Shown: positions 43,546 through 51,637 of the stretch, piece after piece
Numbering within the stretch: the stretch's first letter is position 1
Layout: the number at the start of each line of letters is the position of its first letter
From: an uncultured Clostridium sp.
GTDB lineage: Bacteria > Bacillota > Clostridia > TANB77 > CAG-508
Length of the DNA: 54,789 bases
NCBI GenBank assembly: GCA_900554635.1
Contig: USHY01000003.1
Coordinates: 1-54,789 of the forward strand
Direction: 5' to 3'
Notes under the pieces: model-generated
Database searches by the model: none
What the model was told of the DNA's origin: nothing
What the model saw: only the letters and a program-made list of their open reading frames with translations
Position numbers and translations under genes: made by a program

Positions 43546-43573
43546 GTGCCAATTAAATTTTAAATGAAAAGTA

Positions 43574-43602
43574 TTGACTTTGAGAAATAAATAGGATAAA
43601 CT
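43574..43602 (+). promoter_or_regulatory. Promoter of the lectin-like pilin gene
   Basis: TTGACT, 17 bases, TAAACT; about 95 bases before the ATG, followed by AAGGAGGAG. Confidence 0.55.
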
Positions 43603-43696
43603 ATAAATGTAAAATTTTTTTGAAAAAAGTTTATAAAAAAGCAAGCAAACAACTAAAGTAAAAACTTAAAAAATTTTTTAAGGAGGAGAACAGAAA

Positions 43697-45100
43697 ATGA
43701 ATTTTAAATTAAAAAACAAATCTGGAATAACATTAATTGCCTTAATTATAACGATAATAGTAATGTTAATTCTAGTAGGAGTAGTAGTAACAGTAGTAAT
43801 ACAAAGCAATTTACTAGGAACTGCCAAAACAGCAGGAGACAAATACAAAACAGCATATGAAGATGAAAGCAATATGAGTGAGGTAACAATAAATGGAGAA
43901 AAATATGCTTCAATAGAGGATTATATAGAATCTACCAAACCATTACCAGAAATAAAAGCAGGAGAAAGAGCAGAGACAAACTCAAATTATAAAGGAGTAA
44001 CTATACCAAAAGGCTTTACAGTATCAAAAATACCAGAAGAAAAAACAATAGATGGAGGACTAGTAATATATGATATACCAAAGGAAGATATAGAAAATGC
44101 AGGAGAAGATTTTTGGACAAAAACAACAACAGTAGGAACAGAAAATTACCCAACAGTGCAATGTGATTATAACCAATTTGTGTGGGTACCAGTAGAAACG
44201 CCATATGTTACAAAAGCAGAGCTAAATAAAATAATGAGTGATAGTAATGGAAGCATAACAACAGAAAAAGCAGCATTGCAAAGCTTAGTAGATAGTGGAA
44301 AATACCCAATGGCAGTAGAGCTTGCAAATGGAACAGATTATAGAGGAGTATTATATGAATTTTCAGCAGGAACAAATAAGGTAAATATAGAAGTAATGGA
44401 TTTTAGTACAGAAGCAAATTATGATGATGGTTCTGTAACATATTATAGAGAACCAGCCAAACTAAGTAGTACTGATTCAAATAAGGTTAACCAAACAGAA
44501 GAACAAAACTTAGATTTGCAAACAGAATATAACAAAATAGTAAAAAGTGTAAAAGCACAAAACGGATTTTGGGTTGCAAGATATGAATTAAGCTATAATA
44601 CTAAAGGAGAAAGTAAAAGAGGAAAAACAGTAGCAAATGCAGGCGATTCTGCAACCTATAAATGGTACGGCTTATATAATGCATGTAAAACAGTTTGCCA
44701 AGCAAGTAATAAAAATGAAATGCAAAGTAGTATGATATATGGAAGCCAATGGGACCAAATAATGATATGGATGAAAGAAGTAAAAAATACAAATGACAGT
44801 TTAAAATATTATATACTGGATAGTAGTAATATGGGAAATTATAATACTGAGTCAGGAGAAACAGGAAGCCCACAAGTAAGTGGATATAAAAATGCATATT
44901 CAGTAAAACAAATATTTGATCTTGGAGGTAATTTATATGAATGGAATACAGAGGTGTACAACACCTACGGCAGAGGTTTGAGGGGAGGCTATTACTATAA
45001 TTTTAGCTCTCGAACTCCAATACATGCTCGCTTTGACGATCCTCCAACATGTACCTATAGCTACTCTACTGCTAGGGTTGCACTTTATGTATTGCTGTAG
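43697..45100 (+). CDS. Pilin-type N-terminus fused to an FGE/C-type-lectin-like domain
   Basis: Residues 1-75 are a pilin module nearly like the short pilin at 6076 (KSG-ITLIALIITIIVMLIL, then AGDKYKTAYED). The rest, about 95-467, has the formylglycine-generating-enzyme/C-type-lectin pattern: QFVWVPVE, NGFWVARYELS, GLYNACKTVC, SQWDQIMIWM, GGNLYEWNTE, then RGLRGGYYYN and ARVALYV at the C-terminus. Catalytic use is unlikely as a pilin fusion; a ligand-binding role fits better. The final 45 codons differ in base use (see 44990-45070). Confidence 0.85.
   Translation: MNFKLKNKSGITLIALIITIIVMLILVGVVVTVVIQSNLLGTAKTAGDKYKTAYEDESNMSEVTINGEKYASIEDYIESTKPLPEIKAGERAETNSNYKGVTIPKGFTVSKIPEEKTIDGGLVIYDIPKEDIENAGEDFWTKTTTVGTENYPTVQCDYNQFVWVPVETPYVTKAELNKIMSDSNGSITTEKAALQSLVDSGKYPMAVELANGTDYRGVLYEFSAGTNKVNIEVMDFSTEANYDDGSVTYYREPAKLSSTDSNKVNQTEEQNLDLQTEYNKIVKSVKAQNGFWVARYELSYNTKGESKRGKTVANAGDSATYKWYGLYNACKTVCQASNKNEMQSSMIYGSQWDQIMIWMKEVKNTNDSLKYYILDSSNMGNYNTESGETGSPQVSGYKNAYSVKQIFDLGGNLYEWNTEVYNTYGRGLRGGYYYNFSSRTPIHARFDDPPTCTYSYSTARVALYVLL
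44990..45070 (+). other. Candidate variable region of a diversity-generating retroelement target
   Basis: Of 27 codons after LRGG, 22 end in C or T, many as first-two-base variants of AAC/AAT (TAT, TAC, TTT, AGC, TCT, ACT, CAT, GAC, TGT, ACC). The rest of the gene prefers A-ending codons (ACA, CCA, AGA). Position at the C-terminus of a lectin-like fold is the classical place. No template repeat or reverse transcriptase was found in this window. Confidence 0.6.
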
Positions 45101-45131
45101 AAAAAGTGGGCGATAAATTAATTAAATATTT

Positions 45132-45158
45132 CAAAGTAGTTTTAGGAAAACTACTTTG
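45132..45158. other. 12-bp perfect hairpin 31 bases after the stop
   Basis: CAAAGTAGTTTT, loop AGG, complement. There is no T-run, so it is not a typical terminator. Confidence 0.75.
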
Positions 45159-45166
45159 AAGCTAAG

Positions 45167-45195
45167 TGGCAGTACATGGTGATCATGTATTGCCA
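45167..45195 (+). terminator. Second hairpin, terminator-like
   Basis: A 12-bp stem (TGGCAGTACATG, one G-T pair), 5-base loop and a short T-run. Confidence 0.65.
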
Positions 45196-45220
45196 TTTTC
45201 TTGATTATCACATTTCGAGC

Positions 45221-45251
45221 TTGTCAAGAACGGTGGGGTCGTTCTTGACAA
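45221..45251 (+). terminator. Third hairpin, overlapping the next promoter
   Basis: A perfect 12-bp stem (TTGTCAAGAACG) with a 7-base loop and ATTTTT after it. The right arm contains the -35 box of the next promoter. Confidence 0.7.
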
Positions 45252-45273
45252 ATTTTTACTTTTATGCTAATAT
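45245..45273 (+). promoter_or_regulatory. Promoter of the 58-aa protein gene
   Basis: TTGACA, 17 bases, TAATAT. Confidence 0.7.
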
Positions 45274-45291
45274 ACCTTTAGGTGATTTTTT

Positions 45292-45468
45292 ATGGAGAAT
45301 AAAGATAGAGAAAATATGGAAGAAGAGAATAAGGAAATTGAGGTTGTTATTGATAATGATGGTAAGGAGCTTGATATTTCAAATGTTTATGAGCACTTAA
45401 ATGTGGCTAAGCCTCAACCTAAAGAGGATAAGGAAAAGATTATTATTCCAGAAGTTAAGAAAAAATAA
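45292..45468 (+). CDS. 58-residue acidic protein, unknown
   Basis: The frame follows AGGTGA by 6 bases and encodes a hydrophilic, Glu/Lys-rich protein (EIEVVIDNDGKELDISNVYEHL and a KKK tail). It has its own consensus promoter. Codons here include GAG and GTT, unlike the lectin gene. No family recognised. Downstream is the tRNA-Met promoter. Confidence 0.55.
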   Translation: MENKDRENMEEENKEIEVVIDNDGKELDISNVYEHLNVAKPQPKEDKEKIIIPEVKKK

Positions 45469-45487
45469 AAAAATATTGGATTTTTGC

Positions 45488-45516
45488 TTGACAAGTGAAG
45501 AAAAAGTATGTATAAT
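45488..45516 (+). promoter_or_regulatory. Promoter of tRNA-Met
   Basis: A perfect consensus: TTGACA, 17 bases, TATAAT, 12 bases before the tRNA. Confidence 0.85.
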
Positions 45517-45528
45517 GGAATAGTTGAT

Positions 45529-45605
45529 GGCGAGATAGCTCAGTTGGCTAGAGCATTCGGTTCATACCCGACAGGTCGGTGGTTCGAATCCACTTCTCGC
45601 TACCA
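45529..45605 (+). tRNA. tRNA-Met (anticodon CAT), elongator type
   Basis: The 77-base cloverleaf has acceptor GGCGAGA/TCTCGCT (G-T at 1-72), D-arm AGCTCAGTTGGCTAGAGC, anticodon loop TTCATAC, T-loop TTCGAAT and encoded CCA. The 27-43 pair of the anticodon stem is mismatched. It is single, not in a cluster. A terminator follows. Confidence 0.93.
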
Positions 45606-45635
45606 AAAACACACACATTTTATTGTGTGTGTTTT
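45606..45635 (+). terminator. Terminator after tRNA-Met
   Basis: AAAACACACACA and complement (12 bp), followed by a T-run; also between the tRNA and the converging tmRNA. Confidence 0.8.
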
Positions 45636-45641
45636 TATTTA

Positions 45642-45993
45642 TGGTGGAGATGGAGGGAGTCGAACCCTCGTCCAATATTCTATTCATACGAACTTCTACA
45701 AGTTTAGTTTATTATTTGATTTCCATAAAACCACAGCAAATAAACACGCTATTAGTTTTTGTAGCCTTTTAAATACCCATTATTTCCAAGGCAAGAAATA
45801 ATTTTGTTTCCTACTTTAGTCGACACCTTATCTACATCAGTAGGCTATGCAGTAAGATGACACTGCCTAGGCAGCGTATGCTAATTTATTATCAGCGTTT
45901 ATTATTAACTCGCTTTTTTATAGTGGCCAAAGCGACCATCCACTACTTGCTATTCATACTTCAAAAATACTGTCGAAACCAAAATACATCCCC
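45642..45993 (-). ncRNA. ssrA: tmRNA (ssrA), trans-translation RNA
   Basis: The ends form a tRNA-like acceptor: 5' GGGGATG pairs with CATCTCC before ACCA, and the T-arm GGGTTCGACTCCC is present; a GGTTTCGAC segment is near the 5' end. The tag frame (45867-45896 minus) reads ADNKLAYAA then TAG, with resume codon GCT. Nine-residue tags starting AD or A(E/N)D are typical of clostridia, but they normally end ALAA or AIAA; this one ends AYAA. tmRNA rescues stalled ribosomes and tags the peptide for degradation. Confidence 0.95.
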
Positions 45994-46005
45994 AAGTACT
46001 CTTAT

Positions 46006-46035
46006 ATTATACTCCTGTTAGAAGAAATATGTCAA
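46006..46035 (-). promoter_or_regulatory. Promoter of tmRNA
   Basis: On the minus strand TTGACA, 18 bases, TATAAT, 12 bases before the tmRNA 5' end. Confidence 0.85.
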
Positions 46036-46116
46036 TACCTTTTTAAAAGGAGTAGACAAATGCAAAAAAAAGTGATATAGTATTTAAGTATTATTTCAGA
46101 AGGTGAGGGACCATCA

Positions 46117-47346
46117 ATGAATAAAGAAGAAAAAGCAAGAGATTTATTAAAAAAATACGACCAAAATCACATTAATTTAGAGAATGATGGCGTTATTGAC
46201 CAAATTTTGCAGATAGATTTTGAACAATTACAAGAATTGTATGAAGAGACAAAAACAGGTGTTGAAATCAAGAATATTGAAAATTTAGAACCTGTTAAAG
46301 CTATAAATCCTGAAAAAATTGAGAAAGAAGAGCTTGAAAAGTACATAAAATTAGGAGAGGATAAAATTAAATCAGGCAAATTTGCTATTGCAATTATGGC
46401 TGGCGGGCAAGGAAGCAGATTGGGACATAAAGGCCCAAAGGGAACATATATGATACACTTGAATTCAGAGGACAAAACACTTTTTGAAGTAGCAGTTGAG
46501 AAATTAAAGAATGCACAAAAAAAATACGGAATAGCTCTTAAATGTTATATTATGACAAGCCCAGAGAATAATGATGAAACTGTTGAATTTTTTGAAAAAG
46601 TTAATTATTTCGGATATCCAAAGGAATGTATTAAATTCTTCAAACAAGGAGAAATGCCATTGCTTAATAAACAAGGAAAATTAATTATTGGTGAAAATAA
46701 ACAGGTAAAATTAGCTTCAGATGGAAATGGTGGAATATTCTATTCAATGGCTAAAAATGGCATTATTGATGATATGAAGAAAAATGGGATAGAATGGATT
46801 TTTATTGGCTCTGTTGATAACCTACTAGTAAAATATGTAGATACATTATTATTAGGAATGGCGATAGATAAAAAAGTTAAAATAGCAACAAGAACAATTA
46901 TCAAAAACAGTCCATATGAAAAAGTAGGAGTACTTTGCAAGAAAAATGGCAGGGTAAAAGTAATTGAATATACTGAAATTCCAGAAGAAATGAGGCATGC
47001 TGTGGATGAAAATGGTGAAATGATTTATGGTGAATCACATATCATGTGTAATCTTTTCAACATAGAAGCAATTGAAAAAGCAAGTACAAAAGAGATGAAA
47101 TATCATGTAGCTGAGAAAAAATCAAGCTATATAAATGAAAAAGGTGAGCTGATTGTACCAGATAAGCCCAATTGTTATAAATTTGAAAAATTTATATTTG
47201 ATAGCTTCTGCTTATTTGATGACATTGCAATTCTAAGAGGAAAAAGAGAAGAAGACTTTGCACCAGTGAAAAATAAAGAAGGTGTAGATAGCCCAGAAAC
47301 AGCAAAAAAACTGTACGAAGAATACAAAAAACATGCGAATAAATAA
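46117..47346 (+). CDS. UDPGP-type nucleotidyltransferase (UAP/UGP-like)
   Basis: The 409-residue protein resembles the eukaryotic-type UDP-N-acetylhexosamine/UDP-glucose pyrophosphorylases: AIMAGGQGSRLGHKGPKGTY (nucleotide loop), CYIMTSPENNDETVEFF, LASDGNGGIFYSMAKNGI, GSVDNLLVKYVD and YEKVGVLCKKNGR. It would make UDP-sugar from sugar 1-phosphate and UTP. Many bacteria use GlmU or GalU for this; this type is found in some Firmicutes. The exact sugar is not clear. AGAAGGTGAGG precedes the ATG at a long spacing. Confidence 0.86.
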   Translation: MNKEEKARDLLKKYDQNHINLENDGVIDQILQIDFEQLQELYEETKTGVEIKNIENLEPVKAINPEKIEKEELEKYIKLGEDKIKSGKFAIAIMAGGQGSRLGHKGPKGTYMIHLNSEDKTLFEVAVEKLKNAQKKYGIALKCYIMTSPENNDETVEFFEKVNYFGYPKECIKFFKQGEMPLLNKQGKLIIGENKQVKLASDGNGGIFYSMAKNGIIDDMKKNGIEWIFIGSVDNLLVKYVDTLLLGMAIDKKVKIATRTIIKNSPYEKVGVLCKKNGRVKVIEYTEIPEEMRHAVDENGEMIYGESHIMCNLFNIEAIEKASTKEMKYHVAEKKSSYINEKGELIVPDKPNCYKFEKFIFDSFCLFDDIAILRGKREEDFAPVKNKEGVDSPETAKKLYEEYKKHANK

Positions 47347-47386
47347 TAAAACAAAAGTAAATAATATTTGTAGGAGATAAAAAGGT

Positions 47387-48253
47387 ATGAAAATGAAATC
47401 AAAACGCAATATTATAAAGGTACGCAATTTTATATTAGAATTAATAAAAATAATTATAGGTACAGCAATAATGGCAGTGGGAATTGAAATGTTTTTGCTA
47501 CCAAATCAATTATCAACAGGTGGCTTTTCAGGAATTGCAACAATGATTTATTATATGTTAAAAATACCAGTTGGAACAATTATGCTTATAATAAACATAC
47601 CATTATTTATAGTTGCATACTTTAAAATTGGAAGAAAATTCTTTATAAAGGCAGTTTTAGGAACGGTTTTCTTATCTCTATTTTTAAACATATTTCAAAA
47701 TTTTAAACCAATTACAGGGGACCGATTCTTAGCAGTATTATATGGTTCAATAATTGTTGGAATTGGAACAGCAATAGTTTTAAAAGCAAATGGTTCAACA
47801 GGTGGAACAGACTTACTTGCAAATATAATAAAATCATATAATCAATACTTAAAAACAGGAACATTAATAGTTGTGTGTGATGTTATAATTGTTGGAGCAA
47901 ATGCACTATTTTTTAGAGACATTGAAGTAGGCTTATATTCAGCAGTTGCTATATATATAATGGGAAAAACTCTTGATATATTCTTTGAAGGTATAAATTT
48001 TGCAAAAAAATTAGTTATAATAACACCAAAATGGGAAGAAATTGCAGAAAAGATTGGAAGCACTATACATAGAGGAGTAACAGCAATAGATGCACAAGGA
48101 ATGTATAGAAAAGAAAAAAGAAAAATGCTAATGTGTGTAATGTCCAGAAATGAAGTAAGAGAAGTAAGGAAAATAATAGAAGAAATAGACCCCGATGCTT
48201 TCATAATAATAACAAATGCAAGAGAGGTCTATGGCGAAGGATTTAAAGATTAA
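47387..48253 (+). CDS. YitT family membrane protein
   Basis: The 288-residue protein has about five membrane helices (15-165; AVGIEMFLLPNQLSTGGFSGIAT, then GSTGGTDLLANI) and a C-terminal DUF2179 domain (about 200-285, ending DPDAFIIITNAREVYGEGF). YitT proteins may export metabolites; the function is not known. Its stop overlaps the stop of the converging gene by 4 bases. Confidence 0.9.
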   Translation: MKMKSKRNIIKVRNFILELIKIIIGTAIMAVGIEMFLLPNQLSTGGFSGIATMIYYMLKIPVGTIMLIINIPLFIVAYFKIGRKFFIKAVLGTVFLSLFLNIFQNFKPITGDRFLAVLYGSIIVGIGTAIVLKANGSTGGTDLLANIIKSYNQYLKTGTLIVVCDVIIVGANALFFRDIEVGLYSAVAIYIMGKTLDIFFEGINFAKKLVIITPKWEEIAEKIGSTIHRGVTAIDAQGMYRKEKRKMLMCVMSRNEVREVRKIIEEIDPDAFIIITNAREVYGEGFKD

Positions 48254-48789
48254 TAAATAATACCAGTAGGAATATATGTAGAATCAGGTGGATAAGCGAA
48301 TTCGGAAGAAGGCTTATCTATCTTTTTTATCTTTATTATCTTAATTATAGGAATATCTCCATGGTAATTTCCCTTTGCTATCTCACCAGTTATTTCAACC
48401 CAAGTATTATCTAAGAAATCTTTAGCGTTTTTACAAGAACAAAGAAATCCAACAATAAGCTTCTTTTGGCTACCTTCTACAACCATATCCCTTGCTAAAA
48501 CAAATTCAGTATCTGGAAAATCTAAGTTTCTATATACATAACCAGAAAAGCAAATTTTTTGCCCAACATAAATATCTAAATTTTCATATACACTTTTTAA
48601 AATGTTTGTATATTCCTCAGGCTTAATATAAGCAACATCAGGTTCTGGAATTTCATCTTCAGTTTTAAAAGAACTGCTCATAATCTTATAAAGAGAAATT
48701 ACAAACAAGATTACAACAATAATGCTAATAACAATAAGCGAAAATTTCACAATACTTTTACTATTTAACTTAACATTACAAACAAACAT
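48250..48789 (-). CDS. DUF1980/YcgQ-like membrane-anchored protein
   Basis: The 179-residue protein has one membrane helix (about 15-37) and a soluble domain with YVGQKICFSGYVYRN, IVGFLCSCKNAKDFLDNTWVEITGEI and IPIIKIIKIKKI. This is the C-terminal domain of the TIGR03943 (DUF1980) family, often paired with a permease (not seen here). I chose ATG 48789 with GAGGTTG upstream. It converges on the YitT gene. Confidence 0.68.
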   Translation of the reverse strand: MFVCNVKLNSKSIVKFSLIVISIIVVILFVISLYKIMSSSFKTEDEIPEPDVAYIKPEEYTNILKSVYENLDIYVGQKICFSGYVYRNLDFPDTEFVLARDMVVEGSQKKLIVGFLCSCKNAKDFLDNTWVEITGEIAKGNYHGDIPIIKIIKIKKIDKPSSEFAYPPDSTYIPTGIIY

Positions 48790-48890
48790 AATCAACCTCA
48801 CTTTTTACTTAATTCTATGTAAAATCTTGAAAGATATGATAATTTATGATATAAATATATAGTTAGAATTTAAAGAAAGAAGGTAACTTT

Positions 48891-51625
48891 ATGGGATTTT
48901 TAAGTAAAATTTTTAAATCATACAGTGAAAAAGAAGTACAAAGAGTAATGCCTATTGTAGAAAAAATAAATAATTTAGAACCAGAAATAGAAAAATTAAC
49001 AGATGCAGAATTAAAAGCTAAAACAGATGAATTCAAACAAAGACTTCAAAAAGGAGAAACCTTAGATGATATACTACCAGAAGCTTTTGCAACAGTTCGT
49101 GAAGCATCAAAAAGAGTATTAGGAATGAGGCATTTTGATGTTCAATTAATAGGAGGAATAATTCTTCATCAAGGAAGAATAGCAGAAATGAAGACAGGTG
49201 AAGGAAAAACTCTAGTTGCAACATTACCAGTTTATTTGAATGCACTTACAGGAAAAGGTGTACATGTAGTTACAGTAAACGATTACCTAGCAAAAAGAGA
49301 CAGTGAATGGATGGGAAAACTATATAAATTCCTTGGATTATCAGTAGGTCTAGTTGTAGCAATGATGAATCCAAGTGAGAAAAAGAAAGCATATGCAGCG
49401 GATATAACATATGGAACAAACAATGAATATGGATTCGACTACCTAAGAGACAATATGGTAATTCATAAACAAGACATGGTTCAAAGAGAACTAAATTATG
49501 CAATAGTTGATGAGATAGACAGCATTTTGATAGATGAAGCAAGAACCCCACTTATAATCTCAGGAACAGCAGCTGAAAGTTCAGACCTTTACAGTAAAGC
49601 AGATGATTTTGTAAAAAGATTAAAACCAAAAACAATAATAGAAGAAGATACAAAAAACATAGACCAAGCTGAAGATAATGAAAAATATGATTATGTAATA
49701 GACTTAAAAGCAAAATCTGCAACACTTACAGAAAAAGGAACAAAAAAAGCGGAGGAATATTTTAAAGTAAATAACTTAAATGATATAGAAAATTCAGATT
49801 TAGTTCATTATATAAACAAAGCATTACATGCACATGGAATAATGAAAAAAGATATAGACTACATTGTAAAAGATGGAGAAGTACTAATAGTAGATGAATT
49901 TACAGGAAGAATAATGTATGGAAGAAGATATAGTGATGGATTGCACCAAGCAATAGAAGCAAAAGAACATGTTAAAATTGCAAACGAATCTAAAACACTT
50001 GCAACAATAACATTCCAAAACTATTTTAGAATGTATAACAAACTATCAGGAATGACAGGTACAGCCATGACAGAAGAAGCAGAATTTAGGGAAATATATA
50101 ACCTAGATGTAATCTCAATTCCAACTAATAAACCAATGATTAGAAAAGACCTAAATGATATAATTTATAAAAATGAAAAAGCAAAATTTAGAGCAGTGGT
50201 ACAAGACATTAAAAACAGTCATGAAAAAGGTCAACCTGTTTTAGTAGGTACAGTATCAATAGAAAACTCTGAAAAACTAAGTAATATTCTAAAACGCGAA
50301 GGAATAAAACATGAAGTTTTAAATGCAAAATATCATGAAAAAGAAGCAGAAATAATAGCACAAGCAGGAAAATTTGGAGCAGTAACAATTGCAACAAACA
50401 TGGCAGGCCGTGGTACAGATATAATGCTAGGAGGAAATTCAGAATATTTAGCTAAACAAGAAATGAGAAAACAAGGATATTCAGATGAACTTATAGAACA
50501 AGCAACTGCTCACAATGAAACAGATAATGAAGAAATACTAGAGGCAAGAAAAGTATTTAGTAAATATGAAAATAAATTTGAAGAAGAAATAAAAGAAGAA
50601 AAAGAAAAAGTGCTAAATGCAGGTGGTCTAAAAATAATAGGAACAGAGAGACATGAATCAAGAAGAATAGATAACCAGCTAAGAGGAAGAAGCGGAAGAC
50701 AAGGAGACCCAGGAGAATCAAGATTCTATATAGCATTAGATGATGACCTAATGAAAATATTTGGTGGAGATATGATAACAAGTGTATATAACACTCTAAA
50801 AGCAGATGAAAATATGCCAATAGAGATGGGACTACTTTCAAGAACAGTTGAAACAGCACAAAAAAGAGTAGAAGGAAAACACTTCAGCATAAGAAAACAT
50901 GTACTTCAATATGATGATGTAATGAACACACAAAGAGAAATTATATATAAACAAAGAAGAGAAGTGTTAGATGGAGAGAACTTAAAAACACAAATACAAA
51001 AAATGATGCACTCTGTAGTGCAAGAAGTAGTAGAGACACATAAAACACCAGAAGGAATAGACAAAGAAGGATTAAAAACAGAAGCAAAATCAATACTAAA
51101 CTTAGACCTAAACCAAATAAATGACAATCCAGAAACAATTACAGAAGAACTATATAATCAAGTTATAGAAAACTATGAAGCAAAAGAAAAAGAAATGGGA
51201 GAAGAAACATTAAGAGAATTTGAAAGAGTAGTAATGCTAAAAGTAGTAGACCAAAAATGGATGGACCATATTGATAGCATGGATGAACTAAAAGATGGAA
51301 TAGGCCTAAGAGCATATGGACAGAAAGACCCAGTAGCATTATACAAAATAGAAGGATTTGACATGTTTGAACAGATGACAAATGATATTAAAATAGATGT
51401 TGTAAAAATACTAACACATGTTCAAGGAATACAAAAAATAGAAAGAGTACAAACAGTAAAAATTACAGGAGAAGGCCTAAAAACAGGAGAAAACGAAAAA
51501 ATCCCTACAAAAAGTCAAAACACACCACACACCACAATAAAAAACAACGGCCCACAAGTAGGTCGCAACGACTTATGTCCATGCCGGAAGCCGGAAAGAA
51601 ATATAAAAATTGTTGTGGAAAATAG
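48891..51625 (+). CDS. secA: SecA, preprotein translocase ATPase, with two +1 frame breaks at the C-terminus
   Basis: This is a full SecA motor (Walker A MKTGEGKTLV; DEIDSILIDEARTPL; GRGTDIMLGGN; GRSGRQGDPGESRF). The C-terminal zinc domain is broken twice: TGC-C-GGA (51585) and AGC-C-GGA (51592). Skipping both C gives RNDLCPCGSGKKYKNCCGK and a 910-residue protein, exactly the canonical ending. Unshifted reading gives a 916-residue protein without the zinc site, ending at TGA 51639-51641. SecA drives export through SecYEG; its zinc tail binds SecB and ribosomes. Confidence 0.95.
51585..51594 (+). other. Two +1 frame-break sites (in-frame CGG) in secA
   Basis: TGC-CGG at 51585-51587, then, in the restored frame, AGC-CGG at 51592-51594. 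Each C skipped yields GGA. Confidence 0.88.
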
Positions 51626-51637
51626 GAGGAAACATTT

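Noticed and set aside
45508..45801. A plus-strand frame of 97 codons
   Set aside because: It runs through tRNA-Met and the opposite strand of tmRNA.
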